Position numbers and translations under genes: made by a program. This document shows, piece by piece, positions 1 to 6,869 of a stretch of 9,228 nucleotides of DNA. This DNA is from a bacterium (GTDB lineage: Bacteria; Bacteroidota; Ignavibacteria; Kapaibacteriales; UBA961): NCBI GenBank assembly GCA_022844575.1, contig JALHLL010000141.1:1-9228 (forward strand), in the 5' to 3' direction. A model generated the notes under the pieces. It was not told where the DNA came from. It made no database searches and saw nothing but the letters and a program-made list of their open reading frames with translations. The first letter of the stretch is position 1. The number at the start of each line of letters is the position of its first letter.

Positions 1-102
1 GTATACTATACCTGTTTCTTTTTTAAAGAATATCAACGTTAACACAATTATACTTGGTTTTCTTTTTCAAAATTATCAATTTTTAGAACGCCCCTATAGT
101 TT
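1..102. other. Non-coding left edge, downstream of the receiver-kinase gene
   Basis: This AT-rich stretch follows the stop codon of the minus-strand receiver-kinase gene at 103. I see no credible coding frame, no stem-loop followed by a T-tract that would act as a terminator for that gene, and no RNA gene. It begins with a short near-palindrome (gtatactatac) at the window edge that cannot be judged because it may continue outside. Confidence 0.6.
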
Positions 103-1242
103 TTACGATGATTGTTTTGCTTTAATAACTAAGGGTATTTCAATAGTAAATGTAGTACCTACTCCTACAGTACTTAATACATCAATTGTTCCACCGAATA
201 ATTCCACAAAACGTTTTACAATAGGCATTCCCAAACCGGTACCTTTTTCACCTGATGTGCCATTCCTTTGATGCTTACCGAATTTTTCAAAAATGTTCGG
301 TAAATGGTTTGTAGGAATACCAACTCCAGTATCCGATACCTTTACAACAAATGTTGTGTCGTTTTTTAACAATAGGGAGAGTTTTACTGTACCGTCTTTC
401 GGTGTAAACTTAATTGCATTTGAAATCAGATTATTAAGCATCTGTATTGTTTTAGGTTCATCGGCTGTAACTTTCAGGGTTATATCATAAGTATCGACAA
501 CAAGCGAAAGACCTTTCTTTTCAGCAACTTTCTCTTGAAGTCTTACAGTATTTTTGATTGTTTTTACAATATCAAATTCGGTAAGATTAAGTCTAAATTT
601 ACCTGATTCCAATTTTGCGATGTCAAGCAAATCGTTTACAAGATTAAGTAATGTATCCGTTGTCTGAACAATAATACCAGCAAACTCTCGTACCATTTCC
701 GGCATTTGCGCCTCCTCACCTTCAAAAAGAATTTGTGCAAGGCCTTTTATACCTCCGACAGGTGACCTCAAATCATGAGAGACTATTTGCATTAATCTGT
801 CTTTTTCACTATTTAACTCAGTAAGCTGCTGTATATGATCTGTCTTTATTTTTTCAAGATGTGCAATTTTCAAGTGTACGGCAACTCTTGCCAAAACTTC
901 CGCTTCATGGAAGGGTTTTGAAATATAATCCACCCCACCGGAATCAAAAGCCTTTACCTTTACCTCAGTATCACTAAGAGCGCTTAAAAAGATAACAGGA
1001 ATACTTTTCAGTTTCTCATTCTGTTTTAGTTTCATGCACACTTCAAAACCATCCATGCCGGGCATCATAATATCAAGAAGAATAAGATCGGGTACACGTT
1101 TTTCTAACATACGTAATGCCGTTTCGCCACTGAAAGCTGCCATTATTCCATAGCCGCTTGTGCGTAAAATCTGCGATGCGATAGCAACATTTTGCTCTAC
1201 ATCATCTACAATAAGTATCAGGTCTTTGTGTGTTTTTTCCAT
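103..1242 (-). CDS. Response-regulator receiver / histidine kinase protein (REC-HisKA-HATPase)
   Basis: A 379-aa cytoplasmic signalling protein with a receiver in front of a kinase core. The receiver (about residues 7-125) has the acidic pair D13/D14, phospho-acceptor D57 in LLDIMMPGMDG, S87 and K109 in SKPF. A helical linker (125-150) leads to the HisKA dimerisation domain with H156 in the motif SHDLRSP. The ATPase domain has N275 (NLISNAIKFT), DTGVGIP at 304-310 and GTGLGM at 334-339. All catalytic residues are present, so autophosphorylation at H156 and phosphotransfer are expected. There is no membrane segment or DNA-binding domain. Its start lies 18 nt after the stop of the hybrid kinase, with a weak GGA-type ribosome site, so the two are very probably co-transcribed and functionally paired. 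The likely scheme is that the upstream kinase or another donor phosphorylates D57 and this tunes the kinase core; that is inference. The target is unknown. Confidence 0.93.
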   Translation of the reverse strand: MEKTHKDLILIVDDVEQNVAIASQILRTSGYGIMAAFSGETALRMLEKRVPDLILLDIMMPGMDGFEVCMKLKQNEKLKSIPVIFLSALSDTEVKVKAFDSGGVDYISKPFHEAEVLARVAVHLKIAHLEKIKTDHIQQLTELNSEKDRLMQIVSHDLRSPVGGIKGLAQILFEGEEAQMPEMVREFAGIIVQTTDTLLNLVNDLLDIAKLESGKFRLNLTEFDIVKTIKNTVRLQEKVAEKKGLSLVVDTYDITLKVTADEPKTIQMLNNLISNAIKFTPKDGTVKLSLLLKNDTTFVVKVSDTGVGIPTNHLPNIFEKFGKHQRNGTSGEKGTGLGMPIVKRFVELFGGTIDVLSTVGVGTTFTIEIPLVIKAKQSS

Positions 1243-1260
1243 GCTTTCCGATTTGTTTGA

Positions 1261-3750
1261 TTATGTAAAGAACCGTGATATTTCAATTAGTTCTTTAAAC
1301 CCCATCGTTTGACATATTTCGGACAAACGTACCGCAGCCGTTTTTTTCTGCTTATCCTCCGGTAATTCACTGATAATATCATGTATCAATTCAAAATCTT
1401 GCACTTCAATTGCATTTTTTATCTGTACTGATCTATCTTCCCCCAAATCCATAACCCATTCAATTATCTCCTGTATGTAATTATCTTCATGTCCGTAAGC
1501 ATTCTTACTGTATTTTTTTTCCCTTTCTGTGATATAAGTAATTTTAACAGCCTTTCCTATTGCATCAAACAATTGCTTTCCATAAAATGGTTTAGGGACA
1601 AATTCATTAAATCCCATTCTTAATGCAATTTCACGATTATCCGTTAAAGCATTTGCTGAAACCGCAATTACCGGTATTTTTTTTGTTACAGTAAGCGAAT
1701 ATAATTCGTGACCATCTGTATTAAACAATTCGATATCCGCAATAATACAGTCTATGTTTTCAATATTGAGTATATCAAGCACTGATTTCATATCAGAAAC
1801 CTCAAATACATCAAAACCGACAGGTAATAAAAAACCTTTTAGGACAGCACGATTAATCTCATCTCTATCAGCAATAATTACAGAATATTTTTTCTCTCCA
1901 TTAATACCTACAACCTTTTGCTCGGAACTTTTATCCTCAATCCCCCCAGTCTCGGTAACCGCCATTTGTGCCGAAAAACTAAAAGTTGATCCTATACCTA
2001 TTTCACTTTGTACCCGAATGCCATCACTACCCAACAAATAAACAATTTTTTTACAAATCGCCAAGCCGAGTCCCGTTCCTTCCGAATAATGACCTTTTAT
2101 CTGATGAAACGGTTCAAAGATTGAAATAATCTGTTCCTTAGGAATACCTCGACCTGTATCTGATACCGAAAAAGTGAATACACATTGCCCTTTCCGAACA
2201 ATATTACCCTGTACTTTCACCGATACCCCGCCCTTTTCCGTAAATTTGACAGAGTTACTTATAAAGTTAATTAAAACTTGACGCAATCGTTTTCGGTCGA
2301 AAATTGCAAATCGTATTTCTCTACTCGGCTTTTCAATATCAAGCCACAAATCTTTATCTTTACACCGTAAAGCAAACATTGCATATATATCATCCAACAA
2401 CGCATAAATGTCTGTCGTTTCAGGGAAAAATTCCATTTCGCCCGCTTCGATTTTCGACAAATCGAGAACATCGTTAATCATATCATGCAAATGATTTCCA
2501 CTACGATACATCATATCAATGGTATTGCGAAATTGCATAGGCATTGATGTATCTCTTTGTAAGATCTGTGAAAATCCTATAATTGCATTAAGTGGTGTTC
2601 TTAATTCATGAGACATATTTGATAAAAAAGCCGATTTAGTATTGTTTGCCGTTTCGGCAATCTGACGCGCGGTTTGCAGTTCTATATTTTTTTGTTCTAA
2701 AACATGGGCTTGCTGCTCTAATGTTATTTTGGCATCGAATAAATCATTTGTAAATGATTTTAACATATGGTGATCTTGCACTCTCTGCAAGTGATTAGCG
2801 ACAGCTGCTGCATAAGCATTTATTAAAGAAACTTGAGACAATGACCATTTCTTTTCAGTATTGTAAAAGTCAAACTCTATAAAACCCCACAAAGTCCCAT
2901 AAATATTTAAAGGGCATATTATCAACGATTGTACGCCTAAATCTGAAAATAGTATTGACTCCTCAGCAGGAAAATCTTTAATGTTCCCTACAATTTTTTC
3001 GTTTCTCGATAAAGCCGAGTACCATGCCATAAGTCCCAAATCTTCAAAAATCATACTTGGGGTGTCCTTATCGAATGTCTTAAGGTATGACTCTTTATAT
3101 TGGGACCTCGGAATCATTGCAGGTGTTAGCTTTCGGGGATCATACACTATTTGTGTTATATAAATCACATCACATTTCACAACTGCGGAGACTGAATTCA
3201 ATGATTTTTCTAAAACAGTATCAAAATCATTACTCGAAACAAGTAATGAGAAGGACTCGATAATTGAGTTAAAAAAAATGTACTCCTCCGATCTATCCAT
3301 TCCACCGGAATCCGATAAATGAGAAAGAATCGCCTTTTCCGGCGATACATTTACACTTTTTTTCTTTACATAATCTTCCGAGCGAAAAAGAGGCATAATC
3401 AATTTAATGACTATTTCATCATCCTTTTTCTCGTACAATAGAGTACCATCGATGGTTATATACCTATCATGCGATTTGAACTTGAGTTTATCATGATAAC
3501 TCTTTGTCGTTGTATCAGACTCATTAAACACCTGCAAATTTGCAAGCACAATATCTCTTGTTTCCGTACTTAGATAATCGAATACAGATGAGGCATCATT
3601 TGTACCGCTATTGCCGCTTAGGTAATGGTACACGGAGTATTCCGCATTAGCAAACAATATATCACCATTTGGTCTGAAATGCACTTCTGCATTGTTATTA
3701 ACCATATCGGCTTCCAGACGGTGTGTATCGCTTATCACATATTGATTCAT
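1261..3750 (-). CDS. Soluble hybrid sensor histidine kinase (PAS-like, GAF, HisKA, HATPase, receiver)
   Basis: An 829-aa hybrid kinase with no hydrophobic membrane segment, so the sensing is probably intracellular. The order is: a PAS-like region (about 16-120, with FRPNGDILFAN), a GAF domain (about 158-322), a coiled-coil linker (about 340-373), HisKA with H381 in SHELRTPLNAI, and the ATPase domain with N499, DTGRGIP at 531-537, the F-box IFEPF and GTGLGL at 558-563. A C-terminal receiver (about 621-735) has D628/D630, phospho-acceptor D672, S698 and K720. Residues 770-829 form a short helical tail common in hybrid kinases; it does not show the histidine motif of an Hpt domain. The ligand of the PAS/GAF region cannot be read from sequence. 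The ATG at 3750 lacks a clear Shine-Dalgarno site, but the PAS-like region begins soon after it, which supports this start. It heads a two-gene unit with the receiver-kinase gene downstream. Confidence 0.93.
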   Translation of the reverse strand: MNQYVISDTHRLEADMVNNNAEVHFRPNGDILFANAEYSVYHYLSGNSGTNDASSVFDYLSTETRDIVLANLQVFNESDTTTKSYHDKLKFKSHDRYITIDGTLLYEKKDDEIVIKLIMPLFRSEDYVKKKSVNVSPEKAILSHLSDSGGMDRSEEYIFFNSIIESFSLLVSSNDFDTVLEKSLNSVSAVVKCDVIYITQIVYDPRKLTPAMIPRSQYKESYLKTFDKDTPSMIFEDLGLMAWYSALSRNEKIVGNIKDFPAEESILFSDLGVQSLIICPLNIYGTLWGFIEFDFYNTEKKWSLSQVSLINAYAAAVANHLQRVQDHHMLKSFTNDLFDAKITLEQQAHVLEQKNIELQTARQIAETANNTKSAFLSNMSHELRTPLNAIIGFSQILQRDTSMPMQFRNTIDMMYRSGNHLHDMINDVLDLSKIEAGEMEFFPETTDIYALLDDIYAMFALRCKDKDLWLDIEKPSREIRFAIFDRKRLRQVLINFISNSVKFTEKGGVSVKVQGNIVRKGQCVFTFSVSDTGRGIPKEQIISIFEPFHQIKGHYSEGTGLGLAICKKIVYLLGSDGIRVQSEIGIGSTFSFSAQMAVTETGGIEDKSSEQKVVGINGEKKYSVIIADRDEINRAVLKGFLLPVGFDVFEVSDMKSVLDILNIENIDCIIADIELFNTDGHELYSLTVTKKIPVIAVSANALTDNREIALRMGFNEFVPKPFYGKQLFDAIGKAVKITYITEREKKYSKNAYGHEDNYIQEIIEWVMDLGEDRSVQIKNAIEVQDFELIHDIISELPEDKQKKTAAVRLSEICQTMGFKELIEISRFFT

Positions 3751-3779
3751 GGTCGGAAAACTCTATTCTTTATAATTGT

Positions 3780-3817
3780 TTTATACCCTACCGAAATTTT
3801 TGTCGGTAGGGTATAAA
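3780..3817 (-). terminator. Perfect 15-bp inverted repeat between dehydrogenase and kinase genes (terminator or operator)
   Basis: Arms at 3780-3794 and 3803-3817 are exact reverse complements (core ACCCTACCG / CGGTAGGGT) around an 8-nt AT-rich loop. On the minus strand the hairpin starts 65 nt after the dehydrogenase stop and ends 29 nt before the kinase start. That position fits an intrinsic terminator of the dehydrogenase unit, but the sequence after the stem (AACAATTATAAAG) is not a T-tract. A regulatory palindrome or 5'-leader structure of the kinase gene is the alternative. The repeat is seen directly; its function is inferred. Confidence 0.45.
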
Positions 3818-3854
3818 TTGTCAAAGACACTATCACAACTATGCGGGTATCCTC

Positions 3855-3878
3855 ATTATTTCTAAAAAATGAAATAAT
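3855..3878 (-). repeat. AT-rich 8-bp stem-loop just after the dehydrogenase stop
   Basis: The 8-bp arms ATTATTTC and GAAATAAT flank an 8-nt A/T loop, beginning three bases after the dehydrogenase stop codon. In this base composition an AT-only stem of this size can arise by chance and no T-tract follows. It could stabilise the 3' end of the mRNA; I give it low weight. Confidence 0.25.
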
Positions 3879-3881
3879 ACC

Positions 3882-5426
3882 TTATATTTTTCTGCTCACA
3901 GTTTTTGCTTGAAGGTACAACAATAAATAGTCCCTTCCACCGGCTTTGGAGTCCGTACCACTCATATTAAAACCGCCAAAAGGATGTACCCCCACAAGAG
4001 CACCTGTGCACTTACGGTTTAGATACAAGTTTCCTACAAAAAATTCCTGACGCGCCCTTTCTAATTTTTCTGAACTATCGGTATATACTGCGCCGGTAAG
4101 TCCGAAAATCGTGTTATTAGCAATTTTTAGGGCATCGTCAAAATCTTTCGATTTAATAACTGCCAAAACAGGCCCGAAAATCTCTTCTTGAGCAATTCGA
4201 GCAGTCGGTTTAATATCGGTAAAAACGGTCGGTTGTATATAATATCCGCTTTGTCCTTCAACCTTGTTGCCACCTGTCAACAGTTTGCCTTCTTTTTTTC
4301 CAACCTCTATATAGGACAGAATCGATTTTTCTGCTCGTGCGGAAACCACCGGACCAACTTGTCCGTTTACTGCCGGATCATTCATACTTAATGCTTCAAC
4401 AGCAGGTTTTAATTTTTGTACGAACTCTGCATACACTGCTTGGTCAACAATCACTCTTGAACAAGCCGAACATTTTTGTCCTTGAAAACCGAAAGCAGCA
4501 GCAACAGTCCCTTTTACCGCTTCATCAATATCAGTTTCCTTATCAACAATAATCCCATCTTTGCCACCCATTTCAGCGACAACTCGTTTAACCCAAATCT
4601 GTCCATCCTGTTTTTTTGCTGCCATCTCATTAATATGTAAACCAACTTCCATTGAACCTGTAAAAGAAACAAAACGAGTTTTAGGATGTGACACAAGATA
4701 GTCACCGGCAGTTGCACCGCTTGCAGATAAATAATTTAACACTCCCGGCGGTAAACCTATCTCATGCATAATGTCGGCAAACAAATATCCCATCATAGGC
4801 GATTCGGAACTTGGTTTCACAACAACTGTATTTCCTGTAACAATGGCTGCACTTGCCATACCCACCAAAATAGCAAAAGGAAAATTCCAAGGCGGAATAA
4901 CAACACCCGTACCTAATGGAATATACAGCAATTCATTTTTTTCACCCTTAACAGGCACAATAGGTTGTTTGCCGCCATAGCGTAATGCCTCCCGACCATA
5001 GAATTCAAGAAAATCAATGGCTTCTGCCGTATCCCCATCAGCTTCAGTAAAGTTTTTACCTACTTCCGAAATCATCCAAGCATTTATTTCGAAGCGTCTT
5101 TTACGAATTACTTTCGCTGCCTTAAACAGAAAATCAGCTCGCTCTTTTACCGGAACGTTTTTCCACATTTCAAATGCTTTCAGAGCAGATTTCATTGCTT
5201 TCTCCGCGTCCTCAACTCCACCTTTTTGAAAAACTCCAATTATCTCCGAGGGGTTTGCCGGATTTACCGAGTTTATCAATTCATTCGCTTTTACTTTCCT
5301 ACCGTTTACAATATTCGGATACGTTTTACCGAATTGCGCGCGAACACTTTCTAATGCCTTCGCCTGTTTATTATAATTACTTTTAATCGAAAAGTCTAAA
5401 ATGCTTTCGTTTACAAATTCTTTCAT
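3882..5426 (-). CDS. pruA: L-glutamate gamma-semialdehyde dehydrogenase (1-pyrroline-5-carboxylate dehydrogenase), monofunctional RocA/PruA type
   Basis: A 514-aa aldehyde dehydrogenase, the usual size for the stand-alone RocA/PruA family. It oxidises glutamate gamma-semialdehyde (from 1-pyrroline-5-carboxylate) to glutamate with NAD(P)+, the second step of proline degradation and a step of arginine/ornithine catabolism, in the cytoplasm. Visible motifs are the oxyanion asparagine N181 (PPWNFP), cofactor-binding K204 (VVKPSSESP), the FTGS segment near 255-258, the general base E285 (AEMGGKD), the nucleophile C319 (GFQGQKCSA), E415 in EEIFGP, and the family-typical C-terminal region around 470-497 (NRKCTGA, then HPFGGF and SGTDSKAGG). 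These last motifs separate this family from generic aldehyde dehydrogenases. No proline dehydrogenase is fused or adjacent in the window. The ATG at 5426 has no Shine-Dalgarno site, but the length agrees with the family. A small gene lies 62 nt upstream on the same strand and may share the transcript. Confidence 0.95.
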   Translation of the reverse strand: MKEFVNESILDFSIKSNYNKQAKALESVRAQFGKTYPNIVNGRKVKANELINSVNPANPSEIIGVFQKGGVEDAEKAMKSALKAFEMWKNVPVKERADFLFKAAKVIRKRRFEINAWMISEVGKNFTEADGDTAEAIDFLEFYGREALRYGGKQPIVPVKGEKNELLYIPLGTGVVIPPWNFPFAILVGMASAAIVTGNTVVVKPSSESPMMGYLFADIMHEIGLPPGVLNYLSASGATAGDYLVSHPKTRFVSFTGSMEVGLHINEMAAKKQDGQIWVKRVVAEMGGKDGIIVDKETDIDEAVKGTVAAAFGFQGQKCSACSRVIVDQAVYAEFVQKLKPAVEALSMNDPAVNGQVGPVVSARAEKSILSYIEVGKKEGKLLTGGNKVEGQSGYYIQPTVFTDIKPTARIAQEEIFGPVLAVIKSKDFDDALKIANNTIFGLTGAVYTDSSEKLERARQEFFVGNLYLNRKCTGALVGVHPFGGFNMSGTDSKAGGRDYLLLYLQAKTVSRKI

Positions 5427-5488
5427 CAGTTATAGTTGTGTGAATTATACAATATTTTTTTCAACAAGTTAACGCTTACACCTTATAG

Positions 5489-5761
5489 TTAAACGAGACG
5501 AATCATTTTTAGGGGCACTGTATAGAACTCCCCTGTTTTCTTATGTTTGACATTACTGAGGCATCGCACTTTTGCCCTCATGTTTTGTCTGTCAATCTCT
5601 TCAACTTTATAGGTAATTCCGTCAGTCGCCGTAACGCCGTATTCGACGATATCTCCAACTTTTATAGCCATCCACTGATCTGATTTTTCAAAACCGTTTT
5701 TCTTAAAGATGTACTCGGTTTCAAATATCTTCTTGGCAATTTTGCCGAGCAGACTCGCCAT
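5489..5761 (-). CDS. Small uncharacterised protein, about 90 aa, probably beta-rich
   Basis: I do not recognise this protein. The open frame extends to an ATG at 5794, but the ATG at 5761 is preceded by GGAG at 5768-5771 with a 6-nt gap, so I place the start there. It begins MASLLGKIAKKIFETEY, a short basic amphipathic-looking stretch. From about residue 33 it alternates hydrophobic and polar residues (KVGDIVEYGV, TYKVEEIDR, AKVRCLS, FYTVPLKMIRLV). This pattern suggests a small beta-barrel of SH3/KOW style; that fold is inference. There is no signal peptide and no clear membrane segment. It is the first gene on the minus side of the divergent region opposite ftsQ and lies 62 nt before the dehydrogenase gene, so the two may be one transcript. 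Nothing in the sequence ties it to proline metabolism or to division. Confidence 0.7.
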   Translation of the reverse strand: MASLLGKIAKKIFETEYIFKKNGFEKSDQWMAIKVGDIVEYGVTATDGITYKVEEIDRQNMRAKVRCLSNVKHKKTGEFYTVPLKMIRLV

Positions 5762-5798
5762 ACTACTCTCCAATATGTTTATAGAACAAAACAAAATA

Positions 5799-5806
5799 CA
5801 AAACTA
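5799..5806 (-). promoter_or_regulatory. Weak promoter candidate (-7 element) for the small gene
   Basis: On the minus strand this reads TAGTTTTG, matching the TAnnTTTG -7 element of Bacteroidota promoters. It lies 37 nt upstream of the favoured start at 5761, leaving a leader of about 30 nt. I find no good TTTG -33 partner at the usual spacing, so the call rests on one short motif in AT-rich DNA. Confidence 0.25.
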
Positions 5807-5966
5807 CAAAATCCCATGTTTGAAAAGGGATAAGTAAATATAATTTTCCTCACTTTTAACGGTTTACGTACTATTACCTCTCTAAGTTTTGATCTACTGG
5901 CTAATGCCATTGCATATGAACAAATATCATGTTAACAAAAAGTTTATAACAGATTGACATTTTTTG

Positions 5967-5997
5967 CTTGAAATGTAAGTAAATACTATTAGTTTTG
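5967..5997 (+). promoter_or_regulatory. Candidate Bacteroidota-type promoter for ftsQAZ
   Basis: TAGTTTTG at 5990-5997 matches the TAnnTTTG -7 consensus, and CTTG at 5967-5970 (three of four bases of TTTG) lies exactly 19 bp upstream, the usual spacing. A sigma70-like TTGACA also occurs at 5954-5959, but no good TATAAT follows at 16-18 bp. Transcription would start near 6004 and give ftsQ a leader of roughly 110 nt. The -7 element overlaps the left arm of an inverted repeat. Confidence 0.4.
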
Positions 5998-6040
5998 CCG
6001 TGCAATTCAGTGGCAGCATAACTGAATTGCTCCAAAACTA
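5990..6040 (+). repeat. Two-part inverted repeat in the ftsQ promoter/leader
   Basis: The inner arms GCAATTCAGT (6002-6011) and ACTGAATTGC (6021-6030) are perfect 10-bp complements around a 9-nt loop. The outer arms TAGTTTTG (5990-5997) and CAAAACTA (6033-6040) are perfect 8-bp complements. They are separated from the inner stem by 4 and 2 unpaired bases. TTTT follows at 6041-6044. The structure can be an operator at the DNA level; the inner stem alone would form at the very 5' end of an mRNA started near 6004. With the T run it also resembles a terminator, but no plus-strand gene precedes it inside the window. Confidence 0.6.
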
Positions 6041-6115
6041 TTTTCCTATGGAGTAATCGTTTCGTTTTTCAAGCGAGATGGAGACTTCACAATAATCTGA
6101 ATTTTCTTTAATACA

Positions 6116-6853
6116 ATGGGTAACGGTGGCGTTAAGACATCTTTTTCCGTTGGTATAGGTTTATCCATCATAGTTATACTTGCTATCGGTGTTTTTTTTC
6201 TTTCTTCACGATGGAAAAAGAGTAAAACTGCAAGTTCAATAGTGATTGAAGGTTTATACGTTCTTGATGAAGGTACTCTTTTATCGGAATTGCATTTAAC
6301 AAAAGAAGTTATTTTGAAAATCGGGTCGGTTAACTTGACACACTTGGAAGATACTCTCATGTCGCATCAGTTTGTTCATTCGGCAGAAGCAGTATTTTCT
6401 GAAATTGGTCAGATAAAGGTTAGAATTAAGGAAAAAGTACCCGAGTTTCTTGTATCGGATAATCATAATAATTTGTACTACGTTGACCGCACTATGCAGC
6501 AATTATCTTATGAGCGATATAGCCCGTATTATGATTTACCAATAGTAAGAGGTATAACGAATGATTCGACAATCGATTCATTGGCATTTAGAAAGTTACT
6601 ATCCTTTTGTGATAATGTCGGTTCAGCCGATAAAGAAAGAAGCGGGTTGGATGGATTTTCGGAAATAAGTTATAATAATGGCGGGATTTCGGCATTATTG
6701 GCAAATACGCCTTGCCAAATTAAAATAGGTACATGGGTGGACGATAAGAAGATGGCTGAGAAGATAGCTTCTGCTATAAAATTCGTAGAGAAAAAACAAT
6801 TGACAAATAAAACCATTGATCTTCGATGGGAACAAATGGTTGTAGTGAATTGA
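6116..6853 (+). CDS. ftsQ: Cell division protein FtsQ (DivIB family)
   Basis: A 245-aa bitopic membrane protein of the divisome, which in studied bacteria bridges the early ring and the FtsB/FtsL and FtsW/FtsI septal synthesis complex. A short N-terminal tail is followed by one membrane helix (about 11-30) and basic residues (RWKKSK). Next comes a POTRA domain (about 41-108, starting SIVIEGLYVLDEGTLL and ending VRIKEKVPE). The beta domain (about 112-245) ends in TIDLRWEQMVVV, the typical closing strand of FtsQ. The start is firm: an in-frame TGA at 6098-6100 closes the frame and no other ATG, GTG or TTG lies between it and 6116, although no Shine-Dalgarno site is visible. Sequence similarity in this family is low, so the call also rests on ftsA following after 16 nt. 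Unlike many genomes, no murC or other mur ligase gene precedes it. Confidence 0.92.
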   Translation: MGNGGVKTSFSVGIGLSIIVILAIGVFFLSSRWKKSKTASSIVIEGLYVLDEGTLLSELHLTKEVILKIGSVNLTHLEDTLMSHQFVHSAEAVFSEIGQIKVRIKEKVPEFLVSDNHNNLYYVDRTMQQLSYERYSPYYDLPIVRGITNDSTIDSLAFRKLLSFCDNVGSADKERSGLDGFSEISYNNGGISALLANTPCQIKIGTWVDDKKMAEKIASAIKFVEKKQLTNKTIDLRWEQMVVVN

Positions 6854-6861
6854 AGAGGTGA
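6852..6861 (+). promoter_or_regulatory. Ribosome binding site that decides the ftsA start
   Basis: GAAGAGGTGA matches the extended Shine-Dalgarno consensus AAGGAGGTGA at eight of ten positions and ends 8 nt before ATG 6870. It overlaps the alternative in-frame GTG at 6858, which therefore has no room for its own site. It also overlaps the ftsQ stop codon (6851-6853), consistent with translational coupling. Confidence 0.7.
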
Positions 6862-6869
6862 GCAGTACA

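Larger units (their letters stand above)
5762..6115. other. 354-bp divergent intergenic region upstream of ftsQ
   Basis: This region separates the minus-strand small gene from plus-strand ftsQ. It is AT-rich, has no credible coding frame (only frames of a few codons, such as those starting at 6048 and 6078), and no tRNA or recognisable riboswitch. It holds a promoter candidate toward ftsQ (5967-5997), a weaker one toward the small gene (5799-5806), a two-part inverted repeat (5990-6040), and about 75 nt of unstructured-looking leader before the ftsQ ATG. Confidence 0.7.

Noticed and set aside
1754..2041. Plus-strand open frame of 95 codons within the hybrid kinase
   Set aside because: It lies antisense to the receiver and ATPase region of a kinase with all motifs intact.
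5762..5794. Eleven-residue N-terminal extension of the small protein, starting at ATG 5794
   Set aside because: ATG 5761 has a well-placed GGAG site, while the upstream ATG lacks one, and the extra residues look unrelated to the rest.
5810..5832. Short inverted repeat ATCCC...GGGAT
   Set aside because: Only five pairs with an 11-nt loop, expected by chance.
6048..6095. Tiny upstream frames in the ftsQ leader (two and five codons)
   Set aside because: Too short to distinguish from chance and without ribosome sites.
6046..6360. Minus-strand open frame of 104 codons over the ftsQ start
   Set aside because: It is antisense to ftsQ, has low-complexity composition and no recognisable domain; the ftsQ frame explains this DNA.
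6858..6869. GTG 6858 as the start of ftsA
   Set aside because: The GAAGAGGTGA ribosome site overlaps this codon and is correctly spaced for ATG 6870; FtsA homology also begins after the ATG.
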